From positions 1-15,422 of the forward strand of contig CAJTSN010000039.1 of NCBI GenBank assembly GCA_910578745.1: 15,422 nucleotides of DNA, read 5' to 3'. Position numbers and translations under genes: made by a program. Positions 7,404-14,773 of this stretch are shown one piece after another; within the stretch, counting starts at the first letter, position 1; each line of letters starts with the position of its first letter. The notes under the pieces are model-generated. The model worked only from the letters and a program-made list of their open reading frames with translations. It ran no database searches and was not told the origin of the DNA. The stretch comes from an uncultured Bacilli bacterium. GTDB taxonomy: Bacteria > Bacillota_I > Bacilli_A > RF39 > UBA660.

Positions 7404-7874
7404 TTAAAAAACATCAACAATTTCTACATCATAGTTTCCGTTTGGACTGATTACAGTAACCACTTCATTTTTTTTATGTCCAAGAATTGCCTTTGCAATT
7501 GGAGATTCGTTTGAAATTTTATTTGCAAATGGATCCGCTTCCTGACTACCAACTATGGCATACTCATCGATTTCACCATCTTCAACATATTTTACTTTTA
7601 CACTGCATCCAATAGAAACTTTTCCATTTTTTGACTCTTCAATTACAATTGCATTTTCAATCATAGATTCTAATTGTACAATTTTTCCTTCGACTTCTCT
7701 TTGAGCTTCTCGTGCAGCATCATATTCTGCATTTTCTGATAAATCACCAAGTGCTCTTGCATCACGAAGTAAATCGATAACTTCTGGCCTTCTTGTTGTT
7801 TTTAAATACTCCAATTCTTCTTTTAAATCCTTAAGTCCTTCTTCTGTTAAATAAACTTCTTTTCCGTTTGCCAC
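7404..7874 (-). CDS. greA: transcription elongation factor GreA
   Basis: A 156-residue GreA, the usual length. The N-terminal coiled coil (about 8-75) carries the tip motif 'GDLSENAEY' with the acidic residues Asp44 and Glu47 that act in the RNA polymerase secondary channel. The C-terminal FKBP-like domain ends in 'SPIAKAILGHKKNEVV'. It stimulates cleavage of backtracked RNA. The start is a GTG at 7874 with GAGGAG about 6 nt upstream. A consensus promoter lies in the 85-nt gap after trhP2, so greA can be expressed apart from the upstream U32 genes. The neighbourhood (U32 pair then greA) matches the Bacillus yrrN-yrrO-udk-greA order without udk. Confidence 0.97.
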   Translation of the reverse strand: MANGKEVYLTEEGLKDLKEELEYLKTTRRPEVIDLLRDARALGDLSENAEYDAAREAQREVEGKIVQLESMIENAIVIEESKNGKVSIGCSVKVKYVEDGEIDEYAIVGSQEADPFANKISNESPIAKAILGHKKNEVVTVISPNGNYDVEIVDVF

Positions 7875-7908
7875 ACTATCTCCTCTTTCTCATTTTCAAA
7901 CTCCTAAC

Positions 7909-7938
7909 ATACTACCACAAACATACAGGCTTTGTCAA
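7909..7938 (-). promoter_or_regulatory. promoter of greA
   Basis: A perfect TTGACA (7938-7933), an 18-nt spacer and TAGTAT (7914-7909) stand on the minus strand in the trhP2-greA gap. The predicted start near 7902 leaves a leader of about 28 nt before the GTG. Confidence 0.8.
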
Positions 7939-7959
7939 TTTAAAAATAATCTTTTTTTT

Positions 7960-9153
7960 TTATAAAATTTTCTTGCGTAGCAAATCTTTCTTTTTTACTT
8001 CTTTATCTACTTGTATTTTTACAATTTGTCTCGGGTGTCTTACAATAGAAATTTCTTGATTCTCCTCATCAATAATTTTTTCAATTGTCATAGAAAACGT
8101 TTCTGTTTCTGGTCCAAATATTTCGATTTCATCTCCTACTTCAAAGTAGTTTCTCTCTTCAACAACGGCCATTTTTGTCTTTTTATCATAAGCTAAGACA
8201 ATGCCTAAGAAATCTTGATTGGATACTTCCTCTCGACCATTATAATACCCCATAGACTCATCATTTACTTCATTCATAAATTGAACAACCGAATCACGGT
8301 TCGCACAATTTCGTAACACTTTTTCATAGGCTATAGGATATGTATATGTTTCTATAGAACAAATTCCATCGATTACCTTCCTATATATAGAAAGAACTGT
8401 AGCAATATAATAAATAGAACGCATTCTTCCTTCTATTTTAAAAGAAGTAATTCCCATTTCAATCATCTCTTTAAGCATTGAAAGCATAGATAAGTCTTTT
8501 GAACAAAAGGTAAAGGGCTTTTCTCCTTCTAACATTTTTTCTTCATTCCATAGATGAAAATCCCACCTACAAATTTGAGCGCATCCACCTCGGTTTGCAT
8601 CTCGGTTCGTAAAAAAGTTAGATAAAACACAACGTCCACTTACCCCTGCACACATTGCTCCATGAATAAAACATTCAATTTCTAAATCTGGAAGTTTTTC
8701 TCGGATTTCTAAAATTTCTTTCCTAGTTGCTTCTCTTCCTAGAACCACCCTTTTTACTCCCATATCATGCCACCATTTGCACGCTTCATAATTAAGAGTC
8801 GACTGTTGTGTTGAAACATGAACTTCCATATTTTTTTCGAGGGCTTTTTTCATAATCGCAGGATCACTTACAATGACAGCATCAACTCCTATTTTCTTTA
8901 ATTTTTCTAAAGTTGAGTCCACCTCTTCTATCTCCATATTATGTAGAACAATATTTAGTGTAACAAAGACCCTTTTCCCTCTTTCATGTGCATAAATAAG
9001 ACCTTCTTCTATTTCCTCAAACGTAAAATTTTTCGCATTGGCCCGTAGTCCTAAAGAAGGTCCACCAATATAAACGGCATCTGCCCCATAATCAATGGCC
9101 CATTTTAAACGTTCTAAATCTCCTGCTGGAGCTAATAATTCTGGTTTTTTCAT
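7960..9153 (-). CDS. trhP2: U32 family protein, prephenate-dependent tRNA uridine(34) hydroxylase subunit
   Basis: A 397-residue U32 protein (YrrO/TrhP2 type). It begins 'KPELLAPAGDLERLKWAI', the family N-terminus, and carries the signature 'ECFIHGAMCAGVSGRC' (160-175). Cys168, Cys175 and Cys191 or Cys195, and perhaps Cys217, are candidate ligands of the iron-sulfur cluster known in TrhP. A C-terminal beta-barrel domain covers about 310-397. U32 proteins are annotated as peptidases, but in B. subtilis and E. coli they are needed for 5-hydroxyuridine at tRNA position 34. The ATG overlaps the trhP1 stop by 4 nt (ATGA), so the pair is translationally coupled and probably acts as a heteromer. The tRNA methyltransferase gene (trmR/yrrM) that precedes them in Bacillus is not seen here. 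Confidence 0.9.
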   Translation of the reverse strand: MKKPELLAPAGDLERLKWAIDYGADAVYIGGPSLGLRANAKNFTFEEIEEGLIYAHERGKRVFVTLNIVLHNMEIEEVDSTLEKLKKIGVDAVIVSDPAIMKKALEKNMEVHVSTQQSTLNYEACKWWHDMGVKRVVLGREATRKEILEIREKLPDLEIECFIHGAMCAGVSGRCVLSNFFTNRDANRGGCAQICRWDFHLWNEEKMLEGEKPFTFCSKDLSMLSMLKEMIEMGITSFKIEGRMRSIYYIATVLSIYRKVIDGICSIETYTYPIAYEKVLRNCANRDSVVQFMNEVNDESMGYYNGREEVSNQDFLGIVLAYDKKTKMAVVEERNYFEVGDEIEIFGPETETFSMTIEKIIDEENQEISIVRHPRQIVKIQVDKEVKKKDLLRKKIL

Positions 9154-9989
9154 AAATCTTTCACCCTATAAACTGTTTTTTTATGGAGGAAATTGCTCTC
9201 ATATGGATATAATTCTTCGAGCCTCTTTCCATCTTTTTCTTTATAACAACGAAGAACCTCAATAAAAATAGCATCTTCAATTAAAAAGCTATTAAAGTAT
9301 AAATAATCTACATCGAGGGTCTCTATATCTAAGTAAGCATTTAAAACTTTCGCATAATAGCCTTCAAACGAAGTCCCTTTTTCTCTTAAAGGATATTTGC
9401 GCGATTCATGTTCTAGATAATAAATGGTATCGTTTTCCTCTAAAGAAAAGACTTTTTTATAGTTCGTCACGAGAGGTCGTTTACTATAAAACATAGGAAT
9501 ATAACCAAATACTTGACTTATTAATTTCATTTTTGTTTTCTTTTTTATTTCACAAACTTCGTCTTTTGTAATTTCATTTGCAAGTTGAGCATAAGTTACA
9601 CCACAGTCATACCAATAATTCATTGTTGCATAATTGGTAGTAAAATGTTCCTGACTCCAAACAAGAGGTGTTTTGAAATTCCTTCTTTTTACGATGGATG
9701 GAATACTTACATCATAAAAGGCAATTCCTGTAATCGACCATTTTTCAATTTCTTCTAAACATTTTTCTAAAGGTTCTAAATCAGAAGAAAACATATTTTT
9801 ATTTACACTTAAGAAGAGTTCTTTCTTCTCTCTTTTTAAAATAGGAACGATTTCCTCTATTTCTTCTAAAGAAAAAGAAGAAGGCATATTTACACTAAAA
9901 GATTCTACACCCAGTAAATAGGCATCGACTTTATCAAGTGTATCTAAAATCATTTTCTTATTTTTTGGGGCAATCATTATTTTTTTCAT
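9150..9989 (-). CDS. trhP1: U32 family protein, short cysteine-poor partner subunit
   Basis: A 279-residue U32-fold protein matching the short partner YrrN/TrhP1. The frame opens further upstream, but I chose the ATG at 9989 (MKKIMIAP) because GGAAGTG precedes it and the upstream part would lie in the promoter. It has TIM-barrel-like segments (VDAYLLGVESFSV, 'LVWSQEHFTTNYATMNYW', 'SQVFGYIPMFYSKRPLV'). At the place where the long partner has the Cys-containing signature it reads QVFGYIPMF with no Cys. It is therefore probably a non-catalytic or substrate-positioning partner of the coupled downstream protein. The pairing, the 4-nt overlap and the following greA all support the tRNA hydroxylation role over a protease role. 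Confidence 0.85.
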   Translation of the reverse strand: MKKIMIAPKNKKMILDTLDKVDAYLLGVESFSVNMPSSFSLEEIEEIVPILKREKKELFLSVNKNMFSSDLEPLEKCLEEIEKWSITGIAFYDVSIPSIVKRRNFKTPLVWSQEHFTTNYATMNYWYDCGVTYAQLANEITKDEVCEIKKKTKMKLISQVFGYIPMFYSKRPLVTNYKKVFSLEENDTIYYLEHESRKYPLREKGTSFEGYYAKVLNAYLDIETLDVDYLYFNSFLIEDAIFIEVLRCYKEKDGKRLEELYPYESNFLHKKTVYRVKDL

Positions 9990-10007
9990 ACTTTCACTTC
10001 CAATCTT

Positions 10008-10016
10008 ATTGTACCA
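10008..10016 (-). promoter_or_regulatory. extended -10 promoter of trhP1
   Basis: The minus strand reads TGG-TACAAT (10016-10008), a TGn extended -10 element, with no good -35 at 16-18 nt. The start would be near 10001, so the message would begin at the GGAAGTG ribosome site with a leader of only about 12 nt. Confidence 0.5.
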
Positions 10017-10118
10017 AAAACAGAACAAAAATCCTATGTATTTTTCATAATTTTAAAAAGAGTTTTTTCTTTTTAAGAGGAAATAAAATTCCCTTTTTTA
10101 GAAAAAGATTTAAAAAGC

Positions 10119-10147
10119 AAAAAATTACTGTAGTTTTAACAGCAATT
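10119..10147 (-). terminator. intrinsic terminator after the histidine kinase gene
   Basis: The arms 10140-10147 and 10123-10130 pair over 8 bp (one G-U in the minus-strand RNA) around a 9-nt loop and run directly into six T. A second, purely AT-rich 8-bp hairpin (10053-10060 with 10069-10076) lies further downstream without a T tract. The rest of 10029-10118 shows no gene. Confidence 0.65.
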
Positions 10148-10152
10148 CTTTC

Positions 10153-11538
10153 TTATTTTGCTTTTGGTACGACAAAATAGAATGTAGAACCCTCTTTCTT
10201 TTTTGAATGTACGCCATATTCATAATTATGCTTTACTAAAATATTTTTTACAATCGATAACCCTAGACCCGTTCCATATTTGTTTCTTTTATGCGTTTTG
10301 TCAACCTTGTAATATTTATCCCAAATGCGCTCTAACTCACATTCATCAATTCCTTTTCCATGATCTGTAATACATACTTTATAAGTTTCTCCAACTTCTT
10401 CAATGGAAACTTGAACGATTTTGTCTTTTCCTACATAATTAATAGCATTTCCAATTAAGTTATAAATCACTTGTTCCATTTTGCGTGCATCAGCAAAAAC
10501 CATCCGATTTTCTTGACCTTCATATAAAAATTGATAGCCCTTGGTTTCCTCTAAGTATTTGAACTTATCTAATATATTTAAAATAAGTGTATTCAAGTCA
10601 AAGGATTCTAAACAAAGAGAATCAACATTCGATTGAATCTTAGAAAGATCAAGTAAATCGCCAACCAATAAATTTAAACGTTCCGTTTCATCAATGATTG
10701 TATTTAAATTTGCAGTTCTTTTCTCTGCATCCTGATACGTCAAATCTCTTACCATTTCTGCGTAAGCTTTAATCATCGTAAGAGGTGTTTTTAAATCATG
10801 GGAAACGTTCGCTAAAAATTCTCTACGTAATTGTTCTGTCTTCGATAATTCCTCTTTTGCTTGATTCAAAGTGCTCGCTAAATCATCTAATTCTTTAATA
10901 TCGGAATTGGAAGCAAAATCAACCTTGTAGTTTCCCTTGGACATTTCTAAGGCCGCATCTTTGAGCTTTATAATAGGGGCAGATACTTTTTTCGATACAA
11001 AGTAGGCCAGAAAAAAGGATAGAAGAAGAACAATAATGGTTGCATACACAAGCTGAGTGGCTAAAATCCTAGTCGTACTTTCTAATGGTTGTATAGAAGC
11101 ATTGATAAAAATATACACATCGTCTTCTAAATGCATAGCATAAATCAAAGTCTTATTTTTAAAGCGGCTATTTACAATTGTATATTTTTTTCGAGCAAGA
11201 CCACTTTGTGTAAATGTCTTTTTGTAAGTATAAGCTTCTGCACTATTATCCAAACAACCTTTTGATAGGCTCATGGAAGAATAACGTAATAACTCCCCTG
11301 ATATAACTTCAATACATACATCATTTTTAAAAGCCATTTCATCTAGGACAGATTCAAATGTATTTGTATTATAAGAGGCCTCAATTTTATCAGCAATGCG
11401 TGTTAATTGTACTGTTTTTTGATATTCATAATAGGCATTGAAAAAAATGACTTGAAACAACCAAAGTCCAGCTAAAATAAAAACGGAGAAAAAAGTAAAA
11501 TAAATCCATATTTTATTTTTTAAATTACTTGGTTTCAA
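10153..11538 (-). CDS. membrane sensor histidine kinase
   Basis: A 461-residue sensor kinase with two membrane helices (about 12-34 and 160-182) around an extracytoplasmic sensing domain of about 125 residues. A HAMP linker (about 182-235) follows. The dimerisation domain has the H-box 'FLANVSHDLKTPL' with His247 as phosphoacceptor. The ATPase domain has the N-box around Asn360-Asn364 (NLIGNAINY), DHGKGI (392-397) and GTGLGL (422-427). All catalytic motifs are intact. The extracytoplasmic domain holds two Cys (75 and 95), which could form a redox-sensitive disulfide. The gene overlaps the response regulator by 14 nt and is followed by a terminator. The pair lies 57 nt after the flavin electron-transfer operon with no terminator between, which suggests that it senses envelope redox state or regulates that operon; that link is inference. 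Confidence 0.93.
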   Translation of the reverse strand: MKPSNLKNKIWIYFTFFSVFILAGLWLFQVIFFNAYYEYQKTVQLTRIADKIEASYNTNTFESVLDEMAFKNDVCIEVISGELLRYSSMSLSKGCLDNSAEAYTYKKTFTQSGLARKKYTIVNSRFKNKTLIYAMHLEDDVYIFINASIQPLESTTRILATQLVYATIIVLLLSFFLAYFVSKKVSAPIIKLKDAALEMSKGNYKVDFASNSDIKELDDLASTLNQAKEELSKTEQLRREFLANVSHDLKTPLTMIKAYAEMVRDLTYQDAEKRTANLNTIIDETERLNLLVGDLLDLSKIQSNVDSLCLESFDLNTLILNILDKFKYLEETKGYQFLYEGQENRMVFADARKMEQVIYNLIGNAINYVGKDKIVQVSIEEVGETYKVCITDHGKGIDECELERIWDKYYKVDKTHKRNKYGTGLGLSIVKNILVKHNYEYGVHSKKKEGSTFYFVVPKAK

Positions 11539-12187
11539 ATTTATATCCCATTCCTCGAACGGTTACAATTAAATCACGATATTTTCCTAAATTATTTCTA
11601 AGCATTTTAATATGAGTATCAATTGTTCTATCATCTCCAAAAAAGTCATACCCCCATAATTTGGATAATAATTGTTCCCTAGATAAAGCTATATTTTGGT
11701 TTTTTACGAAATAACACAATAATTCATATTCTTTAGGAGTCAGTTTTAATTCCTCTCCCTCTATTTTTACTACATGGGCTTTATAGTTGATTTCTAAATC
11801 TTCATATATATATTGTTCTAAATCCCCATTCACGCGTTTTAAAACGGCCTTAATACGAGCAATCAATTCTTTTGGACTGAATGGCTTTGTGATATAGTCA
11901 TCAATTCCTATATCAAATCCTGTTAGTTTATCATATTCTTCTTCTCTAGCTGACAACATAATAATCGGAATATCATGAATTTTTTTAATCTCAGTAGAAG
12001 CACTATATCCATCAAGTTTTGGCATCATAATATCCATAATTACAATGTCAATATTGGGATTCTGTTTCACTTTCTCAATCGCATCAAGTCCATTTTCGGC
12101 TTCTAAAACTTCATAATTCTCAGCATAAGCGTATTCCTTAATTACATCTCGTATTAATTTTTCATCATCTACAACTAAAACTTTCAT
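11525..12187 (-). CDS. OmpR/PhoB family response regulator
   Basis: A 220-residue regulator. The receiver domain (1-118) has the acidic pair Asp7-Asp8, phosphoacceptor Asp52 ('IVIMDIMMPKLDG'), Ser79 and Lys101 ('YITKPFSPKEL'). The winged-helix DNA-binding domain covers about 125-218 ('LTPKEYELLCYFVKNQ', 'SREQLLSKLWGYDFFGDDRTIDTHI', ending 'VRGMGYKFE'). The ATG at 12187 is preceded by AGGAAGTG. It is cotranscribed with the overlapping kinase gene. The 57 nt upstream hold neither a good terminator nor a convincing promoter, so it may be expressed from the apbE operon promoter. Confidence 0.95.
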   Translation of the reverse strand: MKVLVVDDEKLIRDVIKEYAYAENYEVLEAENGLDAIEKVKQNPNIDIVIMDIMMPKLDGYSASTEIKKIHDIPIIMLSAREEEYDKLTGFDIGIDDYITKPFSPKELIARIKAVLKRVNGDLEQYIYEDLEINYKAHVVKIEGEELKLTPKEYELLCYFVKNQNIALSREQLLSKLWGYDFFGDDRTIDTHIKMLRNNLGKYRDLIVTVRGMGYKFETK

Positions 12188-12244
12188 GTGTCACTTCCTA
12201 ACAATTTTATTTTACTGTACATTTATGATAATTTTGTGAAATTT

Positions 12245-12727
12245 TTATTTTGCTTGTTCTAAAGCTTGAGAAACGGCTTCAATATAAGAATCGGCACTAA
12301 TCGTCACACCACTAATCACATCCAAATCAAGTTTTGTTTTTTCCTGATCGGTCCATTTGACCCAATCTAAATCTTGTTCCAAAAGGACTTTTTTCTCAAT
12401 AGCTTCCACTTGTTCATACCACTCTTTTCCGCCTTCAAGTACACCTATATTACTTGAAGTTTCTTTCATTCCATAGGCATCTTTCAATGTTTTCTTTGTC
12501 GTTTTTACCCCATCTTTTATATAAGTCGAATCAATAAAGCAAGACTTTATCTCCCCATAATGGTCGACATAAAGAACAGCGGTTGTTACATAGTTCTCTC
12601 CATAAGAGGTAAAAGGTACACTCCCATAGTAAGTTCCTTCTTTATAAATGCCTGTATGTCTTGCTTTTTCACATCCACATACACAACATAAAGAAAATAT
12701 TATAAATACATATTTTATTTTTTTCAT
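12245..12727 (-). CDS. FMN-binding domain lipoprotein (PplA-like electron carrier)
   Basis: A 160-residue lipoprotein. The signal peptide ends in a lipobox-like V-C-G/C with lipidated Cys19. The rest is one FMN-binding domain with 'GTYYGSVPFTSYGENY' near its start and, at 136-142, Asp-Val-Ile-Ser-Gly-Val-Thr. In this family the Thr (here Thr142) is covalently flavinylated by ApbE within a D-x-x-S-G-A-T type motif; Val in place of Ala is a small variation. Listeria PplA, the flavin lipoprotein of extracellular electron transfer, has two such domains and this one has a single copy. It lies 20 nt after the Gx transporter gene, in an operon whose first gene is apbE, so the enzyme and its substrate are encoded together. 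The role inferred is passing electrons across the cell wall to extracellular acceptors. Confidence 0.88.
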   Translation of the reverse strand: MKKIKYVFIIFSLCCVCGCEKARHTGIYKEGTYYGSVPFTSYGENYVTTAVLYVDHYGEIKSCFIDSTYIKDGVKTTKKTLKDAYGMKETSSNIGVLEGGKEWYEQVEAIEKKVLLEQDLDWVKWTDQEKTKLDLDVISGVTISADSYIEAVSQALEQAK

Positions 12728-12747
12728 TTTTTATCTCTCTTTCTATG

Positions 12748-13239
12748 TTATTTTTGAATCATTAAAAGTTTCTTACTCATATATCCTGTCAGTATTCCGG
12801 TTGGAACACTAAGAAGAAGCATAAAAGGTAGATAGGAAAGTAAGTGAATATCTAGTAAAAAATAGGCAATGAAGAGTTGTCCTAAACAATGAGTAAAAGA
12901 ACCAACAATACTAACTCCTAAAATAGAAAAGATGTTTATTCTTTTTACAAATCCCATCGCACTAACAGAAAAAACACTTCCTAACAAACTAAAATAAAAA
13001 CTAAAACTAAATAAACCTGTTCGGCATAAAGCAACAATAAAAACTTTTAGTAAAGCAATACAAAAGGCTTCTTTAAAAGAATACGTATAAAGGACATATA
13101 GAATAACGATATTGGCTAATCCCAATTTCATTCCCGGAATCGTATAACCATCAAAGAAAGGAATAAAACTTTCAAAAATGCTTAATACAACCGCTAAAGA
13201 AGCATACATAGCCATATGTGTCATTTTTTTTACTTGCAT
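12748..13239 (-). CDS. eetB: Gx transporter family membrane protein (EetB-like)
   Basis: A 163-residue protein with about five hydrophobic membrane segments (8-24, 38-56, 60-80, 85-100, 108-155). It shows the family motif 'PGMKLGLANIVILYVLY' (about 35-51) and 'GSVFSVSAM'. It belongs to the group annotated as 'heptaprenyl diphosphate synthase component I' or Gx transporter, which is structurally like ECF S-components. In Listeria the homologue EetB is encoded with EetA in the flavin electron-transfer locus and is needed for that activity. The gene starts 4 nt after the NusG-II gene stop. The prenyl synthase label is probably misleading, since no polyprenyl synthase catalytic subunit lies nearby. 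Its exact role (flavin or quinone handling, or electron transfer across the membrane) is not shown by the sequence. Confidence 0.85.
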   Translation of the reverse strand: MQVKKMTHMAMYASLAVVLSIFESFIPFFDGYTIPGMKLGLANIVILYVLYTYSFKEAFCIALLKVFIVALCRTGLFSFSFYFSLLGSVFSVSAMGFVKRINIFSILGVSIVGSFTHCLGQLFIAYFLLDIHLLSYLPFMLLLSVPTGILTGYMSKKLLMIQK

Positions 13240-13243
13240 AAAA

Positions 13244-13597
13244 CTACCTTACAATAGTATCTAGTTCCATTTTCCCACTTAATTGAATCACAACCTCATT
13301 GGGCAAACAAACAATACTATCTCCTTTCTTAGAAACCCAACCCTGTTTTGAACAAATATGATTTGAACTCTTTTCCTCTATAACACGAATTTTTCCATTT
13401 CCAGCTTCTATGACTATTTTCCCTAATGTTCCCTTTACTGTATATGTTTTTTTCTCTGTATTTAAGTCAATCGTTAAAATACGTTCGTTTTTTAAATATA
13501 CGTCTGCATAAGAGGCATTGGTTGTCGATTTTAACAAGAAAAACGTAATACCTATACATAAAGAAAAAACAATCAAAATTTTATCCGCCTTAGTCAT
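13244..13597 (-). CDS. eetA: NusG domain II-containing extracytoplasmic protein (EetA-like)
   Basis: A 117-residue protein with one N-terminal membrane anchor (about 4-24) and an extracytoplasmic NusG-II domain. The conserved core has two Cys about 18 residues apart around 'GWVSKKGDSIVCLPNEVVI', a pattern typical of this family and unrelated to transcription elongation. I chose the ATG at 13597 (MTKADKILIVF), which overlaps the apbE stop by 8 nt and puts the anchor at the start as in homologues. Upstream in-frame GTG 13642 and ATG 13636 would add a hydrophilic tail inside apbE. It is the partner of the Gx transporter; EetA and EetB occur as a pair in Listeria. The Cys pair could form a disulfide or serve a redox step. 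Confidence 0.85.
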   Translation of the reverse strand: MTKADKILIVFSLCIGITFFLLKSTTNASYADVYLKNERILTIDLNTEKKTYTVKGTLGKIVIEAGNGKIRVIEEKSSNHICSKQGWVSKKGDSIVCLPNEVVIQLSGKMELDTIVR

Positions 13598-14609
13598 AAA
13601 GATATTGTTGAAATCCTGTCGATGTAATTTGCTCATCTTCACTCAAATACCAAATCGCTTCCACGTCCTCTAATTGTTCTACAAAAGAAAGTCCAGTCTC
13701 TACATCCATTAAAAATAGAATTGTCGATAAAATATCGGCTTTTAAGCTATCTTCTGTTATCACAGTTACACTTAGGGTATGATTACTAGGATATAAAGTA
13801 AGTGGATTAATAATATGATTATATCTTTTTCCATCGATTTCAAAGAAGCGTTGATAGCCTCCACTTGTAACAACAGCTTTATTATTAGCCTTTACCTTTA
13901 TAAATATATCGCCTTCTTTACTAGTAGGATTTTCAATACCTATTTTGTAAGCATCATCTCCATAATGGTTCCCCACTAAAACATTTCCACCTGCATTAAT
14001 AACAAAGCGATCAATTCCAATTTTTCTTAGATATTCTCCCACTTTTTTTGTTGCATATCCTTTGGCGACCGCCCCTAGATCAATATTGGCATGGTTGTTG
14101 TATATTTTTCCATTTTCTAAAATAATCTCTTGATATTCTTTAGAAATAGAAAGTTCTTCCATACTTGGTAGTGTTTCTTCTTGAATAGCTTTTTTCCAGA
14201 TATCTGTTAAATTTCCTAAACGAATATCGAATAAACCTCCACTTTTCTCTTTATAGGAAATCGAGGTTTCAATTAGTTCATAAAGTCCCTTATCAAGAGA
14301 AATCCACTCCTCTTTCGATTCATTATGATGAATAAAATAAAGATTATGTATTGATGGATACGATTGATAACGGTCTGTTAACTCATGATATTTTTGATAG
14401 ATTGTCTCTACTTCTTTTAAGGCGTTTTCGGCTTTTTCTTTATTGGTTTCATAAAGTTGAACATAAATATATGTATCCATAGAATAAAAGCGAGTGTCAT
14501 AAGAATGGATTTGTTTTTGTATGTAGGTTGTATAAATAGAGTACCCGATTAATGAAACAAATAAGATGAAACAAAATGTCCATAACCATTTGTTTATTTT
14601 TTCTTGCAT
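13590..14609 (-). CDS. apbE: membrane-anchored FAD:protein FMN transferase
   Basis: A 339-residue ApbE that moves FMN from FAD to a Thr of an acceptor protein outside the membrane. It has one N-terminal membrane helix (about 8-29) with no lipobox, unlike the lipoprotein FmnB of Listeria. The family motifs follow in order: MDT (44-46), 'GGLFDIR' (124-130), 'DLGAVAKGYA' (177-186), 'NAGGNV' (205-210), 'TSGGYQRFF' (248-256), HIINP (265-269, commonly HIIDP) and 'DSLKADILST' (287-296) with the metal-binding Asp292 and Thr296 region. The likely substrate is the FMN-binding lipoprotein three genes downstream. AGGTGAT precedes the ATG. It is the first gene of the operon, just after the terminator at 14658-14699. 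Confidence 0.96.
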   Translation of the reverse strand: MQEKINKWLWTFCFILFVSLIGYSIYTTYIQKQIHSYDTRFYSMDTYIYVQLYETNKEKAENALKEVETIYQKYHELTDRYQSYPSIHNLYFIHHNESKEEWISLDKGLYELIETSISYKEKSGGLFDIRLGNLTDIWKKAIQEETLPSMEELSISKEYQEIILENGKIYNNHANIDLGAVAKGYATKKVGEYLRKIGIDRFVINAGGNVLVGNHYGDDAYKIGIENPTSKEGDIFIKVKANNKAVVTSGGYQRFFEIDGKRYNHIINPLTLYPSNHTLSVTVITEDSLKADILSTILFLMDVETGLSFVEQLEDVEAIWYLSEDEQITSTGFQQYLYD

Positions 14610-14625
14610 ACCATCACCTATACTT

Positions 14626-14634
14626 ATTGTATCA
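14626..14634 (-). promoter_or_regulatory. extended -10 promoter of the apbE operon
   Basis: The minus strand reads TGA-TACAAT (14634-14626), an extended -10 element with no clear -35. A promoter is expected here because a terminator lies immediately upstream. The start near 14619 would place AGGTGAT at the 5' end and give a leader of about 10 nt, much like the trhP1 promoter. Confidence 0.5.
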
Positions 14635-14657
14635 AATAAAAAATAGGAAATCTATAA

Positions 14658-14699
14658 AATTAAAAAAGAATGGAATTTTTTTAACTCGCCATTCTTTTT
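14658..14699 (-). terminator. intrinsic terminator downstream of the surface protein region
   Basis: A perfect 11-bp inverted repeat (14663-14673 and 14689-14699), with three G-C pairs and a 15-nt loop, is followed on the minus strand by a T-rich tract. It ends transcription coming from the right before the apbE promoter. The A-rich side means that it could also work in the other direction. Confidence 0.75.
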
Positions 14700-14773
14700 A
14701 CTATAAAATATCTATGTTCCAAAAGTGTATGGTGAGAATTCAGTTCCATTATTCTTTTTTTATTCTCCCTCAT
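14681..14773 (-). CDS. possible 30-codon small ORF before the terminator
   Basis: ATG at 14773 to TAA at 14681 encodes a 30-residue basic, helix-prone peptide (MRENKKRIMEL...VKRMAS). GAGG lies about 10 nt upstream. The stop codon falls in the terminator loop, the usual layout for a last gene. The frame is also open for 16 codons upstream, back to a TGA at the end of the preceding gene. A separate 11-codon ORF from 14805 ends in an ATGA overlap with this start. I do not recognise the peptide. It may be a real small gene, the remnant of a larger one, or chance. Confidence 0.35.
   Translation of the reverse strand: MRENKKRIMELNSHHTLLEHRYFIVKRMAS

Noticed and set aside
7876..7893. Five-codon minigene (MRKRR, stop) with AGGAG 7 nt upstream, just before greA
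   Set aside because: The predicted greA transcript starts near 7902, inside that AGGAG, so its ribosome site would be mostly absent from the message. Probably chance caused by the purine-rich greA ribosome site.
7960..9989. Annotating the U32 proteins as secreted collagenase-like proteases
   Set aside because: No signal peptide; the pairing with greA and the Cys signature fit the tRNA hydroxylation role of TrhP proteins better.
10053..10076. Second hairpin as a terminator downstream of the kinase
   Set aside because: The stem is AT-rich (one G-C pair) and has no T tract after it on the minus strand; mentioned only with the better terminator at 10119-10147.
9938..10180. Plus-strand ORF of 80 codons in the trhP1-kinase gap
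   Set aside because: It runs over the trhP1 start, the terminator and the kinase 3' end in antisense, is Phe/Lys low-complexity and has no ribosome site.
12188..12244. Promoter for the response regulator gene (TTCACA with TAAAAT or TACAGT)
   Set aside because: Spacings of about 15 or 20 nt do not fit and the hexamers are weak in AT-rich DNA.
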